From contig NZ_JABFBC010000002.1 of assembly GCF_013093415.1 (NCBI RefSeq), positions 372,001 to 436,000 of the forward strand: a stretch of 64,000 nt of DNA. Direction: 5' to 3'. The stretch comes from Halovulum dunhuangense. Lineage in GTDB: Bacteria; Pseudomonadota; Alphaproteobacteria; Rhodobacterales; Rhodobacteraceae. The stretch's first letter is position 1. Every line of letters begins with the position of its first letter. The notes under the pieces are model-generated. The model saw nothing but the letters and a program-made list of their open reading frames with translations, was not told the origin of the DNA and searched no databases. A program made the position numbers and the translations under genes. Shown here one piece after another: positions 1 to 10,890 of the stretch.

Positions 1-92
1 TCCGCTTCGGGGATGCCAAGGCCGGCGCCGATCTCGCGGATGGGTTTCTTCTGCGCGGCGCGGGCGATCTCGATGTCGGATTTCGGGGCCAT
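1..92 (-). CDS. fhs: formate--tetrahydrofolate ligase, N-terminal fragment
   Basis: Only the first 30 codons lie in the window; the gene runs off the left edge. The start is [20 protein letters not shown], followed by IGAGLGIP. The block [10 protein letters not shown] plus KPI and LGIP is the typical amino terminus of formate-tetrahydrofolate ligase, which makes 10-formyl-THF from formate, THF and ATP in cytosolic one-carbon metabolism. An AGGAG lies 11 nt before the ATG, a little far. The catalytic parts are outside the window, so integrity cannot be judged. The 155 bp between this start and the MOSC gene contains no convincing gene or promoter. Confidence 0.85.
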   Translation of the reverse strand, partial: MAPKSDIEIARAAQKKPIREIGAGLGIPEA

Positions 93-247
93 GTAAGCGG
101 ACGCTCCTGTGCGGACCTGTGGGTATTCGGCGGATGGCACCGTCATGCGGCGGGGCACCGCTCAAGGTGTAGGGGGATAATGCGGAAAATCCCGCAAATT
201 CTGTCGACCAGGGGAACATGGCGCAGAGGATCGGAAACAAGCCGCCC

Positions 248-835
248 TCATCCGGCCAGCGGCGCATAGGGTTTCAGCGGCGGCACATGCAGCCTGACCG
301 CATCGCCGAGTGCAAGCGCGCCCGGCCGCTCGACCCAGCCCAGCACGCCCCGGCGCCCGCGCGCGGCAGGCACGAAACCGGCGCCCTTGCCGGGATGGTG
401 CCCTTCGATCACGCGGGAGACATGCTGGCAGGGTCCGTTCTCCATGTCGATCGCGATGCTCGTGCCGCTTGAAAGCAGAAGTCGGGAAGACGGAGGAATG
501 CGTGTCAGGTCGGGGATCCCCTCGATCACGATGTTTGCGCCCAGCCATTCCGGCTTCAGCCCTGGCAGGCCCATGGCGGCGGCGATGGCGTCGAGTTCCT
601 CGACCGACAGGATCGAAACCTGGCGCGCGTTCCGGATCTCGGTCCCTTTCGGATATTGCGAAGTGACTCGGCTGCAGGAGCGGCGGGTCAGCCCGGAATG
701 CGCCTCGCCCTCGAGCCCGTCGAAACTGGCCTCCAGAACCAGCCGCGCCTCGGAGCACAGGCTCTCGGATCGGTCAGGCACGACCCCAAGCCAGGCGATG
801 CGGCCTGTGATCTCTGTCGGCGTCAGCATGGGCAT
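248..835 (-). CDS. MOSC domain-containing protein
   Basis: A 195-residue single-domain MOSC protein. MOSC domains are known as sulfur-carrier modules related to the C-terminus of molybdenum cofactor sulfurase and to YiiM/YuaD-type proteins. Visible signatures are LGANIVIEGIPDL (residues 98-110) and a conserved cysteine in ENGPCQH (Cys136), the likely sulfur-carrying residue. The ATG at 835 is preceded by GGAG with 7 nt spacing. It is followed downstream on the same strand by fhs across a 155-bp gap, so the two may or may not be co-transcribed. The physiological substrate is unknown; the assignment is to the domain family, not to a reaction. Confidence 0.8.
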   Translation of the reverse strand: MPMLTPTEITGRIAWLGVVPDRSESLCSEARLVLEASFDGLEGEAHSGLTRRSCSRVTSQYPKGTEIRNARQVSILSVEELDAIAAAMGLPGLKPEWLGANIVIEGIPDLTRIPPSSRLLLSSGTSIAIDMENGPCQHVSRVIEGHHPGKGAGFVPAARGRRGVLGWVERPGALALGDAVRLHVPPLKPYAPLAG

Positions 836-873
836 GGGGGCACTCCGGTGCGGTATGGCGCTGACGGATTAGC

Positions 874-909
874 AAAGAAAAACCCCCCGCGTCCATCGGG
901 CGCGGGGGG
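874..909 (-). terminator. intrinsic terminator downstream of ftsH
   Basis: A perfect 9-bp stem (CCCCCCGCG at 883-891 with CGCGGGGGG at 901-909) and 9-nt loop, followed on the minus strand by TTTTTCTTT (882-874). It lies 23 nt past the ftsH stop codon and closes the transcript coming from the tol-pal/tilS/ftsH side. Confidence 0.85.
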
Positions 910-931
910 CTTTGTCGGTATTCGGCGAAGT

Positions 932-2860
<1,929 letters not shown>

Positions 2861-2915
2861 TCGGGCTTCTCCTGTCGATCCGGCGCACAGGGCCGGTCCC
2901 TTGGCGTATCTGACT

Positions 2916-2943
2916 ACATAATGGGGGTTACAGAGGTTTCAAC
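2916..2943 (-). promoter_or_regulatory. candidate RpoH-type promoter for ftsH
   Basis: On the minus strand GTTG (2943-2940) is followed after exactly 17 nt by ATTATGT (2922-2916). This fits the alphaproteobacterial heat-shock consensus CTTG-N17/18-CYTATNT with one mismatch in each box. It overlaps the tilS stop codon and would start RNA near 2908, about 48 nt before the ftsH start. Heat-shock control of ftsH is known in other bacteria; here it is inferred only from this match. Confidence 0.45.
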
Positions 2944-4189
2944 GCTCCCGAGCGGAGGCGCGAAAGCCGTCCGGCCCGCGTAGAAGCCAAGCATGGCAGT
3001 CTTCGGCGGGCTTTGCAAAGGGTGCGGCAATCAGCGCATCCCCGCGCCGGAACGCGGGGCTCGCCAGAAGGGCCGCACGCGGCCACCCGGTTTCGCGCCA
3101 GTCGGGACAGGCCGCAAGGCCTGATGCCCCCAGGGCCGACACCGACAGACCGGCACGATCCGCGCGGGTTGCCCAGCGCCGGTCCCAGATCTCACCCGCT
3201 GGCACTGGCTCGGCGCAGCGGGCCCATTCCCGGCAAACCAGGATCTCGTTTCCGCGCCGTGAAATGACGCAGCCCTGAAGGGTGCGGGCCCGCATCGGGC
3301 CCGCGGTGAGCGCCGCGTCGAGCGCGCCTAGGGCGTCCAGACGGGGCCGGTAATCGCTGCTCGCGACCCAGCCCAGCGCGCGCGACAGAAGCCGCAGGCG
3401 AAGTTCCGGCAGGGCGTCGGCGTAGACCTGCGCGGCGATGCGCACGGCCCCGACCGGCAGGGCCTGGGCGGCCGCGCCGGCCAAGGCATCCGCCGCCGCC
3501 TCGAGCGCTGCGCGCGCCCGTGCCATCGCTTGGGCCGTGGCGACAAGGCGATCCGTGGTCAGCCCGAGTTCGGCCAGATGTGGCATGGCGCGGCGGATCC
3601 GCACCCGGTCGAAACGCGGATCCTCGTTCGACGGATCGTCGTGCCAGGCGATACCCCGCGCCGTCAGGAAGTCACGCAACGCGCCGCGGGTCGTGCCAAG
3701 AAGCGGGCGAAGCCATGTCAGCCCGTGCCCCTGCGCCACCGGCGCCATCGCGGACAGACCGTCCACCCCGGACCCCCGCGCAAGCCTGAGGAGCACCGTC
3801 TCCGCCTGGTCCTCACGCGTGTGCCCCAGTGCCACGGCGGCGATGCCACGCTGCCCGGCCCAGGCGGCGACAAGCCCGCGGCGCGCATTGCGGGCAGCGT
3901 CCTGAAGATTGCCGCGGCGGTCCCAGCCTTCCCATCGCAGGATCGCATGCTCTACCCCGAGCGCGTGGCAGAGCCGCGCCACGGATGCTGCCTCGAAGGC
4001 ACTTTCTGGGCGCAGCCCGTGATCGACGGTCACCGCCGCAAGCGTGCGCGCGTTCCGGTTGCACCATTCGGAAAGAAGAACAAGCAGCGCGGTCGAGTCA
4101 CCGCCGCCGGATACCGCCACCCCCAGCGGCCCGAGCGGGGCCGCCGCAAGCGTGGCGGGATCGAGGGCAGGATCCGCGCCGCCGCTCAC
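2939..4189 (-). CDS. tilS: tRNA(Ile)-lysidine synthase TilS
   Basis: Cytosolic N-type ATP-pyrophosphatase that attaches lysine to C34 of the CAU-anticodon isoleucine tRNA, so that it reads AUA codons. The PP-loop SGGGDS is at residues 27-32 in VAVSGGGDSTALL, and the family's downstream catalytic block is seen as VALGHTREDQAETVLLRLAR. At 416 residues it matches alphaproteobacterial members. Translation begins at GTG (4189) directly abutting the TAG stop of cpoB with no intervening base, which implies coupled translation. Linkage of tilS to cpoB upstream and ftsH downstream is common in alphaproteobacteria. Confidence 0.95.
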   Translation of the reverse strand: MSGGADPALDPATLAAAPLGPLGVAVSGGGDSTALLVLLSEWCNRNARTLAAVTVDHGLRPESAFEAASVARLCHALGVEHAILRWEGWDRRGNLQDAARNARRGLVAAWAGQRGIAAVALGHTREDQAETVLLRLARGSGVDGLSAMAPVAQGHGLTWLRPLLGTTRGALRDFLTARGIAWHDDPSNEDPRFDRVRIRRAMPHLAELGLTTDRLVATAQAMARARAALEAAADALAGAAAQALPVGAVRIAAQVYADALPELRLRLLSRALGWVASSDYRPRLDALGALDAALTAGPMRARTLQGCVISRRGNEILVCREWARCAEPVPAGEIWDRRWATRADRAGLSVSALGASGLAACPDWRETGWPRAALLASPAFRRGDALIAAPFAKPAEDCHAWLLRGPDGFRASARER

Positions 4190-5197
4190 CTAGCCGGCGC
4201 AGCCAAGGGCACGCCGCTCGCTCTCGGTCTGGGCGCGCAGTTCCGACGCGATGTCGGGATAACGGTTCGTGACCTCGGACAGGGTCAGGCAGGCTTCCTG
4301 CTGCCGCCCCAGCCGGCCCAGGCTGACGCCAAGCCGGTAGAGCGCCTCGGGCGCCTTCTCTCCCCGCGGCGAGCCGGAAAAGCTGTCCAGATAGCTGCGT
4401 GCCGCGCGGCTCCAGTCGCCTGTCGCGGCCAGCGCCTCGCCCCGCCAGAAGGCGGCTTCCCCGGCGCGGGGGCCGCCCGGATTGTCGGTCAGGTATTGCG
4501 CAAAGGCCCTTTCGGCGGCGAAGAAATCGCCCGAACGGTAGCTCTGGAGCGCGGTCTCGAAGGTATCGCCGGCAGGCACGGCCGGTGCGGGCTGCGCCGC
4601 TTCGGCCTGCGGCGCGGGGTTCGCCGGCGGCGGTGGGACAGCCGACGGGCTTTCACCGCGCAGCACCGGCCGGGTGCCCCCCGGGGCGGCCGTCTCGGCG
4701 GGCGATGTCGCGGGCGGCGCGGTGGGTGCCGCGGGTGCGGCGGCGGGCGGGCTTGCGGGTTCCGCGGGACCGGACCCGAGCGGCCGCGTCTCGCCCAGCG
4801 TGCTGAAATCGCCCCCCTCGAGTTCTGTCAGCCGGAACTCGAGATCGCCGATCCTGTTCGTCCCGTCGGTCACGATCTGCTCGATCCGGAAGCGAAGCTC
4901 CTCGGTCTGCGCCGTGAGTTGCTGCAACCCCGCCTCGAGCGCGTTGACGCGGTCCAGCACCGGCTGCGGGTTGGCGATGCCCGATACCGCGGGGTTGTTC
5001 AGGATCAGCTCCTGCCGCAACCCGTCGATCTCGGCCCGAAGCTGCTCGAGCTCGGACCGGATATCGGCCAGCGTCTGAGGATCGGGCTCGGCCATGGTCA
5101 GGCCAAGCCCCGGCTCGATCGTGGTCTGCGCCCAGCCCGGAAACGGCGTTGCGGCAAGCGCCAGGCAGATGGCGGCTGCACGGAATGTCTGCATCAT
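4190..5197 (-). CDS. cpoB: Tol-Pal system periplasmic protein CpoB (YbgF)
   Basis: Periplasmic partner of the Tol-Pal complex; in E. coli CpoB coordinates peptidoglycan synthesis with outer membrane constriction. The 335 residues show a signal peptide ending near GWAQ (residue 24), an N-terminal coiled coil (roughly 40-115, rich in L/E/Q heptads such as SELEQLRAEIDGLRQEL), a long Pro/Ala linker, and C-terminal TPR repeats beginning around ETALQSYRSGDFFAAERAF. The start has tandem ATG codons (5197 and 5194); GGAG lies 4 and 7 nt before them respectively, so the second may be the one used. It is followed without a gap by tilS and preceded 49 bp upstream by pal. Confidence 0.93.
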   Translation of the reverse strand: MMQTFRAAAICLALAATPFPGWAQTTIEPGLGLTMAEPDPQTLADIRSELEQLRAEIDGLRQELILNNPAVSGIANPQPVLDRVNALEAGLQQLTAQTEELRFRIEQIVTDGTNRIGDLEFRLTELEGGDFSTLGETRPLGSGPAEPASPPAAAPAAPTAPPATSPAETAAPGGTRPVLRGESPSAVPPPPANPAPQAEAAQPAPAVPAGDTFETALQSYRSGDFFAAERAFAQYLTDNPGGPRAGEAAFWRGEALAATGDWSRAARSYLDSFSGSPRGEKAPEALYRLGVSLGRLGRQQEACLTLSEVTNRYPDIASELRAQTESERRALGCAG

Positions 5198-5246
5198 CCC
5201 TCTCCTTCGCGCGGCGGGGCCGGACCCTCGGCGCGAACTCCGCGCC

Positions 5247-5777
5247 TCAGACCCCCAGCCCGCCGGTCACGACCGTAACGGCGCGGCGGTTGCGCGACCA
5301 GCAGGACTCGTCCGAACAGACGGCCTCCGGCCGCTCCTTGCCGAAGGGCACGGTCGACAGGCGGCTGTCCGGGATGCCCTTGGTGACCAGGTAGTCGCGC
5401 ACGGCGCCCGCACGGCGGGCGGACAGGCGGAAGTTGTATTCCCGCGTTCCCTGCTCGTCGGCATGGCCTTCGATGGTGATTGCAAGCTCAGGACGCGCCA
5501 GAAGCCAAGCGGCCTGCTGGTCGAGGATCGCACGCGCGGTGCCGTCGAGCGTGCTCTGGTCCACAGCAAACAGGACCCGGTCGCCGATCACCTGGTTGAA
5601 ATAGGCGATGGAGTTGACCTCGATCGGGCGCCCGTCGGGGCCGATCACGGTGCCGCTCATGGCGCCCGGACCGGTCAGGCTGCCGCCCTGCCCGTTGAAC
5701 AGGGCATCGGGATCCTCTCCCTGGGAACAGGCGCTGACCGCCAGCGCGGCACACAGCAGAAGAATGCTCGGTTTCAT
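5247..5777 (-). CDS. pal: peptidoglycan-associated lipoprotein Pal
   Basis: Outer membrane lipoprotein that binds peptidoglycan and anchors the Tol-Pal complex at the division site. The 176 residues have a short signal with lipobox LAVSAC (lipidated Cys17), a linker, and a C-terminal OmpA-like domain. TIEGHADEQGTREYN contains the peptidoglycan-binding Asp, and LSARRAGAVRDYL is the conserved helix. The ATG at 5777 is preceded by GAAGGG. A 105-bp gap separates it from tolB; I see no clear terminator or promoter there, so read-through from tolB is likely. Confidence 0.96.
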   Translation of the reverse strand: MKPSILLLCAALAVSACSQGEDPDALFNGQGGSLTGPGAMSGTVIGPDGRPIEVNSIAYFNQVIGDRVLFAVDQSTLDGTARAILDQQAAWLLARPELAITIEGHADEQGTREYNFRLSARRAGAVRDYLVTKGIPDSRLSTVPFGKERPEAVCSDESCWSRNRRAVTVVTGGLGV

Positions 5778-5882
5778 GGCGTACTACCCTTCGATAAGCC
5801 TCGTAACGCCCCTTTGCGCCTTGCTGGCGGGGCTTGCGTGCAGATGTATCATGTTTGCGGATCGCCGCATAGCATCGCCGGT

Positions 5883-7238
5883 TCAGGGCAGCAGCGACGA
5901 CCAGCTGGGATCAGAGGCGAAGCCGGGCGTCGGAAGCCGCCGAAGATTGCGCCCCGTGATGTCGACCGAATAGAGCCCGGGCCCACCTTCCGACCCCGGA
6001 ACTTCGCGGAAAAATGCGATGACGCGGCCATTGGGCGCCCAGGTCGCCCCCTCGTCCAGAAAGGACGAGGTGAGCAGCCGCTCTTCCGATCCGTCGGTGC
6101 GCATCACACCAATGTGAAACGTGCCGCGCAGGATCTTCGTAAAGGCGATCAGGTCGGCCCGTGGCGACCAGATCGGGGCACCGTAGCGCCCCTCGCCGAA
6201 GCTGATGCGCGTCGCCTCGCCGCCCGAAGCCGACATGACATAGATCTGCTGGGTTCCGGCCCGGTCGCTCTCGAACACGATCCGGCTGCCGTCGGGCGAA
6301 AAGCTCGGCTCGGTCTCGATCGCGGGGGTGTTGGTCAGTTGCCGGACCTGGCCCGAGGCCAGTTCCATGATGAAGATGTCAGAGTTTCCGCCCTGCCCGG
6401 CCGCGAATACCAGCCGCCCGCCATCGGGAGAGAAGCGCGGCGCGCTGGTGAAGCCCTCGCCGCCCGGAAGGGGGCGCTTTTCCAGCGTCCGTGTATCGAG
6501 CACATAGACCCGCGGGGTGCCACCCTCGTAGGAGGTATAGACGATCCGGCTGTTGTCCGGCGACCAGCGCGGCGAGAAGACAAGCGAGGCGTCGTCGGTC
6601 AGGTAGACGACATTCGCGCCGTCCTGATCCATGACCGCCAGCCGCTTTCGCCGCGCATCCTTGGGGCCGCTTTCCGCCACGAAAGCCACTTTCGTGTCGA
6701 AATAGCCCTGCTCGCCGGTCAGTCGGGAATAGACCTGGTCGGACACCTTGTGCGCCATGCGGCGCCAGTCGGCGGGGGTGCCCACGAATTGCTGGCCCTG
6801 GCCCAGCTCGCTCTGGGCAAAGACGTCATGCAGACGGAACTTGACGACGATACGCCCGTCCGACGTGGTCGAGGCAGAGCCGGTGATCAGCGCCTGGGCG
6901 TTGATCGCGCTCCAGTCGGAATACTGCACCGCCTGGTCGAAGCTGCCGATCCGACCGATATGGGCCGAGGCGGGGATCTCGCGGAACAGGCCCGATCCGG
7001 TCAGGTTCGCGGCGATCACCGACGTGATGTCCCGCGCGACCTGTTCCGCGCCGGCATTCTCGGCCACGAAAGCCGGGATCGCGATCGGCAGCGGCTCGAT
7101 CACGCCCTCGGTGATCTCGATGCGCAGCGGCCCCGAACGGCTCTCCTGCGCTGTGGCGACCGGCGCCATCAGCACGAGCCCAGTTGCCGCAAGCCCCATG
7201 ACAGAGCCCAGAACGGTGCGAAGGATCGGATTTACCAT
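5883..7238 (-). CDS. tolB: Tol-Pal system protein TolB
   Basis: Periplasmic beta-propeller protein that links TolA in the inner membrane with Pal. The protein starts [18 protein letters not shown] with a signal peptide ending near ATAQ, then an N-terminal alpha/beta domain and a six-bladed propeller. The blades show repeated [18 protein letters not shown] and [13 protein letters not shown] motifs. I chose the ATG at 7238, giving 451 residues, because the longer frame to 7286 adds residues before the signal peptide. This ATG overlaps the tolA stop by 7 nt, implying translational coupling. Length and order match other alphaproteobacterial TolB proteins. Confidence 0.96.
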   Translation of the reverse strand: MVNPILRTVLGSVMGLAATGLVLMAPVATAQESRSGPLRIEITEGVIEPLPIAIPAFVAENAGAEQVARDITSVIAANLTGSGLFREIPASAHIGRIGSFDQAVQYSDWSAINAQALITGSASTTSDGRIVVKFRLHDVFAQSELGQGQQFVGTPADWRRMAHKVSDQVYSRLTGEQGYFDTKVAFVAESGPKDARRKRLAVMDQDGANVVYLTDDASLVFSPRWSPDNSRIVYTSYEGGTPRVYVLDTRTLEKRPLPGGEGFTSAPRFSPDGGRLVFAAGQGGNSDIFIMELASGQVRQLTNTPAIETEPSFSPDGSRIVFESDRAGTQQIYVMSASGGEATRISFGEGRYGAPIWSPRADLIAFTKILRGTFHIGVMRTDGSEERLLTSSFLDEGATWAPNGRVIAFFREVPGSEGGPGLYSVDITGRNLRRLPTPGFASDPSWSSLLP

Positions 7239-8533
7239 CGTGCCAGCATTCCCTTCGGGTCGAAGGCAACCTCGAGGTTGCGCCATTGTTCGTACTTGTC
7301 GCGCGGTAGATCGTAGCCCTGTCCCTGGCAGCGCAGCAAGGCGCGCCGCGCCGCCTCGTAGGCGATCTCGATTTCGCGGCGGTCCATGCGGGCGGGCTCT
7401 ATCAGCCGCGGGCTGCCGACGATCTTGCCATCGGGGGCAAGTTCCACCGCCACGACCACCCGCAGGTCGGACGCGCCTTCCAGCCCGGCGGGAACATTCC
7501 AGCAGGCCTGCACGGCCAGGCGAAGCGCGTCACGCTCTCCGGCGGTCAGGGGTGGTCCTGCGGGCAGGTCCGCCTGCGGGGCGGCGGCTTCCGGGCTTTG
7601 CGCCGGTGCCTCCGGCTGCGGCTCGGATGCGGCCGCCGCCACGGCAGCGGCAATCGCCTCTGCCTCTGCATCGGGACGGGACTCGGGCTCCGGCTCCGGC
7701 TCGGGCTCAGGCTCAGGCTCGGGCTCCGGCTCAGGCTCGGGCCTTGCCTGCTGCGCGACAATCTCGCGCTCGGTTTCCGCCTGCTGGGCGGCGATCTGCG
7801 CTTCGAAGTCGCGCGGGCGTGCGCGCGGCGCGGTGGAACTGCGCAGCGCGAGCCCCTCCTCCGCCCCGCTTTCGGGCAGCGGGCTTGGCGCGGTGGTCGA
7901 CGCATCCGGCGCGGCGGATTCCTGCGGCTCGGCCTCGGCGGTCTCGGTTTCCTCGGGGACGGCTTCCGCTGCCTCGACGGGCTGCGGCTGCTGCTCGGCG
8001 GGGCGCTGGGGCGGCGGCGGCGCATCCTGCGAGGCGATGCGCGGCGCCTGCGGCGGCGCCGGTGGCGTGGACCGCTCGGGTCCGCGCGGCGCTTCGGTCC
8101 GGTCGTCGAAGCCGCTGGTTCCCGGCAGCGCAAGCTGGCTTGGCGCGGGCGCGGGCTCCGACTCGGCGGGGGCGTCAACGTCCACCGCGACCTCGGGCTG
8201 GACCAGCCGCTCGATCAGCGCCGACAGGTCCGCCGCGGCATCCCGCTGCGAGGGATCGGCGATCTCTGCCTGTTCGGTCGCGACCGGCGCCTCGTCCGGG
8301 CGCGGCGGCGGCGGCGCGACGCCCGCCATGGGCGCGCTCATGCCCTCGGGCAGAGCCTCGGTCACCTCCGGGGCCTGGTCCCGCGGACCGCGCAGCGCGG
8401 ACGCATCGACGATGGACACCTCCGTCACGCGGCTGACGTCGCGCAGACTGTCATCCTTCCGGGGGACGCCCAGAAGGATCAGCACGATCACCAGAGCGTG
8501 CAGTCCAAGGGATATGCTCCATCCGGTGCGCAT
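7232..8533 (-). CDS. tolA: cell envelope integrity protein TolA (TonB-like)
   Basis: Inner membrane protein that transduces proton-motive energy from TolQR to TolB/Pal. It has an N-terminal membrane segment (about residues 4-22), a long low-complexity region rich in Ala, Pro and Glu that spans the periplasm, and a C-terminal TonB-like domain (about 350-433). The latter includes ACWNVPAGL, a [15 protein letters not shown] strand, and a single Cys in LLRCQGQGY that could pair with the domain's other Cys. The linker holds ten Pro-Glu dipeptides encoded by tandem hexamers. It lies 11 bp downstream of tolR and overlaps tolB by 7 nt. It is identified mainly by position and topology, since TolA linkers are poorly conserved. 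Confidence 0.9.
   Translation of the reverse strand: MRTGWSISLGLHALVIVLILLGVPRKDDSLRDVSRVTEVSIVDASALRGPRDQAPEVTEALPEGMSAPMAGVAPPPPRPDEAPVATEQAEIADPSQRDAAADLSALIERLVQPEVAVDVDAPAESEPAPAPSQLALPGTSGFDDRTEAPRGPERSTPPAPPQAPRIASQDAPPPPQRPAEQQPQPVEAAEAVPEETETAEAEPQESAAPDASTTAPSPLPESGAEEGLALRSSTAPRARPRDFEAQIAAQQAETEREIVAQQARPEPEPEPEPEPEPEPEPEPESRPDAEAEAIAAAVAAAASEPQPEAPAQSPEAAAPQADLPAGPPLTAGERDALRLAVQACWNVPAGLEGASDLRVVVAVELAPDGKIVGSPRLIEPARMDRREIEIAYEAARRALLRCQGQGYDLPRDKYEQWRNLEVAFDPKGMLARW
7682..7741 (-). repeat. ten tandem CCNGAG hexamers encoding (Pro-Glu)10 in tolA
   Basis: Ten contiguous hexamers read as CCN GAG on the minus strand, differing only in the third base of the proline codon. They form a rigid extended Pro-Glu stretch in the periplasmic linker of TolA. 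The near-perfect array is a plausible slippage site; gain or loss of a unit keeps the reading frame. Confidence 0.9.
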
Positions 8534-8544
8534 GGCGGCCAGCG

Positions 8545-9021
8545 CTACTCCGTTGCCCCGTTCAGGGTGGGGCCGCCGCCATCGGTGACAAGCCCGATGT
8601 CACGGAAGCCCGCCGCGTTCAGCGCGCCCATCACTTCCATCACCTCGGAATAGGAGATGGCGCCGTCGGCACGCAGGAAAACCTTGTTGTCGGTCCGCTC
8701 GGCGGCAACGGCGGCCAGCAGCGTCACCAACTGATCGCGCGGCACCTCGGAATTCTGAAGCATCACGGTACCGCCCGGGGCCAGTGCGATGGTCAGCGGC
8801 TCTTCTTCCGATTGCTCGAGCGGGGTCGCCGCCGTCTCGGGCAGCTCGATGGGTACGCCCACGGTCAGAAGCGGCGCGGCCACCATGAAGATGATGAGCA
8901 GCACCAGCATCACGTCGACGAAGGGCGTGACGTTGATCTCGGCAATGGGGCGCGACTTCGAGCGGCGCCCGCGCCGCAAGCCGCCCCCGCCGCGCTGTCC
9001 CCCCGAAAGGCTGGCGCCCAT
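8545..9021 (-). CDS. tolR: biopolymer transporter TolR (ExbD family)
   Basis: Inner membrane protein that forms the proton-driven motor with TolQ. The 158 residues show a basic cytoplasmic N-terminus, a single membrane segment (about 34-53) beginning INVTPFVDVMLVLLIIF, in which the conserved Asp carries protons, and a periplasmic domain ending near the C-terminus. The start is 3 bp after the tolQ stop, and tolA begins 11 bp after its end. Length and topology are normal for the family. Confidence 0.96.
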   Translation of the reverse strand: MGASLSGGQRGGGGLRRGRRSKSRPIAEINVTPFVDVMLVLLIIFMVAAPLLTVGVPIELPETAATPLEQSEEEPLTIALAPGGTVMLQNSEVPRDQLVTLLAAVAAERTDNKVFLRADGAISYSEVMEVMGALNAAGFRDIGLVTDGGGPTLNGATE

Positions 9022-9024
9022 GGC

Positions 9025-9729
9025 TCAGGCCTCCCGCGCTTCGAGTTGGCGGGACAGGATGACCGAGAATTCCTCGGCAAAGCTGTCGTAGCGCGCGCCG
9101 ATGGCGTCCGCATCCGACGACAGCTTGTTGTAGAACACGACCGCCGGTATCGCCGCCAGCAGGCCGATTGCCGTGGCCAGCAGCGCCTCGGCGATGCCGG
9201 GGGCCACGACGGCAAGGTTGGTGCTTTGCTGGATCGCGATTTCCTCGAAGGAATGCTTGATCCCCCAGACGGTGCCGAACAGGCCCACGAAGGGAGAGAT
9301 GGAGCCGACGGTCGCCAGCACACCCAGGCCACGGGTGATCTCGTCCTGCTCGCGCGCGATGGCGACATTCATGGCGCGGTCGATTCGGGCCTGCGCCCCG
9401 GCGATCAGGCCGCCGTCATTGGCGTGGCTGCGCCGCCATTCGCGCATGCCGGCGACAAAGATCTTCTCGGCACCGTCGCGCGGCTCGGCCTCCACCTCGT
9501 CGAACACCTCGTCGAGGGGGGTCCCCGACCAGAAGGCATCCTCGAACTCGTCGGCCTCGGCGCGGGCCTTGCGGAAATTGATGTGCTTCTGGACGATGAT
9601 GGCCCAGGACCAGACAGAGGCGACGACCAGGACGATCATCACCAGCTTGACCGTCACGGTTGCCCGCACGAATAGCGCCCAGAACGAAAAATCGGTCGCG
9701 CTGGCGGCGGCCAGGACTTCGGTTTCCAT
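9025..9729 (-). CDS. tolQ: Tol-Pal motor protein TolQ
   Basis: Inner membrane stator-type protein of the ExbB/TolQ/MotA family. The 234 residues contain three membrane segments: one near 17-45, and two C-terminal ones around GLGVLATVGSISPFVGLFG and VAPGIAEALLATAIGLLAAI. Both are family hallmarks. It heads the tolQRAB-pal-cpoB series. A 110-bp gap separates it from ybgC upstream, where a tolQ promoter could lie; the best candidate on the minus strand (TCGACA with TAGACT, spacing 19) is weak. Confidence 0.96.
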   Translation of the reverse strand: METEVLAAASATDFSFWALFVRATVTVKLVMIVLVVASVWSWAIIVQKHINFRKARAEADEFEDAFWSGTPLDEVFDEVEAEPRDGAEKIFVAGMREWRRSHANDGGLIAGAQARIDRAMNVAIAREQDEITRGLGVLATVGSISPFVGLFGTVWGIKHSFEEIAIQQSTNLAVVAPGIAEALLATAIGLLAAIPAVVFYNKLSSDADAIGARYDSFAEEFSVILSRQLEAREA

Positions 9730-9839
9730 CGATACTGCTCTTGTGCTCTGTTCAAGATGCCGGTCGTGTCCGCCGGCTTGACGGGTAGTCTAGTCGAGTT
9801 TGGGCGGCTTGTGTCGAAAATCCGCGTGATTGTCGAGTG

Positions 9840-10250
9840 TCACGCCGAACCCGCGCCCAGCCCGGCGAGGGCTTGCCGGATTTCGGCGGAAAGCCGCCCG
9901 ATCCCGCCCGACGCCGTCATGCAGGCGACCGTCACCCGGGCCGAGGCGACAAGCCTGTCGCGCACGCGCAATTCCTGCGCCATCTCGATCGAGGCGCCGC
10001 CAATGCGAAGCATCCGCGTAAGCACGCGCAGTTCCTCGCCGAACCGCGCGGGGGAGTGGTAGTCGATCTCGACCCGGCGCACCACGAAGGCCAGTCCCTG
10101 CCCCGCCAGCAGTGTGGCCTGGTCGATGCCCGCGGCCGCAACCGCCTCGGACCGGCCCCGCTCCATGAATTTCAGGTGGTTGGCATAGTACATGACGCCC
10201 GCCATGTCCGTGTCCTCGTAGTAGACGCGGAAGCGGCACTCATGCGTCAT
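9840..10250 (-). CDS. ybgC: tol-pal associated acyl-CoA thioesterase YbgC
   Basis: Hot-dog-fold thioesterase usually found at the head of tol-pal operons; in E. coli it acts on acyl-CoAs and associates with phospholipid synthesis enzymes. [20 protein letters not shown] includes the catalytic YxDTD motif (Asp near residue 14), followed by YYANHLKFMERGRSE. I chose the ATG at 10250 (136 residues), which overlaps the upstream gene by 11 nt; a longer frame to 10340 adds unrelated residues that overlap that gene. Usual length for the family is about 130-150. Confidence 0.95.
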   Translation of the reverse strand: MTHECRFRVYYEDTDMAGVMYYANHLKFMERGRSEAVAAAGIDQATLLAGQGLAFVVRRVEIDYHSPARFGEELRVLTRMLRIGGASIEMAQELRVRDRLVASARVTVACMTASGGIGRLSAEIRQALAGLGAGSA

Positions 10251-10890
10251 CGGCCAGATCCCCCAGCAGAAGCCTTGCCCGTGCGGCCAGCCGGTGCGCA
10301 TGGGCCGGCGTCCGGCTGGCGGCGGGCAGGACCGGGTCATAGGCGGCGCGGATCAGGGCGGCCACCTCGGGCCGGACGATCGCCTCCCCCCCTTTCGCCA
10401 GGACCGCGACCGGGCTTTCGGCCCTGAAGGCGGTATCCGACCAGAGCAGCATCGACTGCGCCATCTGCGCGACAGCCAGCGTCCGGGCCGAGACGGCCGC
10501 CAGATCGGCGTCATAGCGCAGGAAGATCAGGCACAGGCGGATCGCCCCATCCGCGTCGAACCGAAAGGAACGGTACTGGTTCGCCCCGGCCTGCGTCAGC
10601 CGGTCCAGAAGCTGCGACAGGTCCGGCACCAGCCGGTCCAGATGCGCCACCCCGTCCAGTTCCGACCAGTCCGACACGAAGAAGATCAGAAGGTTGGCGC
10701 CCAATTCTGGATCGGTGTCCACAAGACGCAGATCGCCGAGCGCCGCCACGTCGCGGATCGCGCCTTTCAGCGCGCCGATGGATGCGTCGTCGGTCCCGAA
10801 GACCACCGGCGCCAGCGGCCGCGCCCAACGCGCGAACTGGAAACTGCCATCCGACCGGGTGAAAAGGCTCTCTACCTTTTCCGGGGTCAT
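10240..10890 (-). CDS. conserved-looking hypothetical protein between ruvB and ybgC
   Basis: A 216-residue protein whose family I do not recognise. The ATG at 10890 overlaps the ruvB stop as ATGA, and its own end overlaps ybgC by 11 nt, so it is translationally embedded between DNA-repair and envelope genes. It begins [20 protein letters not shown] and contains [23 protein letters not shown] and [15 protein letters not shown]. No signal peptide, membrane span or metal-binding cluster is visible; composition is that of a soluble alpha/beta protein. Codon usage matches its neighbours, so it is native rather than recently acquired. No function is proposed. Confidence 0.85.
   Translation of the reverse strand: MTPEKVESLFTRSDGSFQFARWARPLAPVVFGTDDASIGALKGAIRDVAALGDLRLVDTDPELGANLLIFFVSDWSELDGVAHLDRLVPDLSQLLDRLTQAGANQYRSFRFDADGAIRLCLIFLRYDADLAAVSARTLAVAQMAQSMLLWSDTAFRAESPVAVLAKGGEAIVRPEVAALIRAAYDPVLPAASRTPAHAHRLAARARLLLGDLADDA

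Noticed and set aside
7682-7741. The tolA hexamer array as a CRISPR or regulatory repeat
   Set aside because: Units are contiguous 6-mers in frame with tolA and encode Pro-Glu; they are coding low-complexity sequence.
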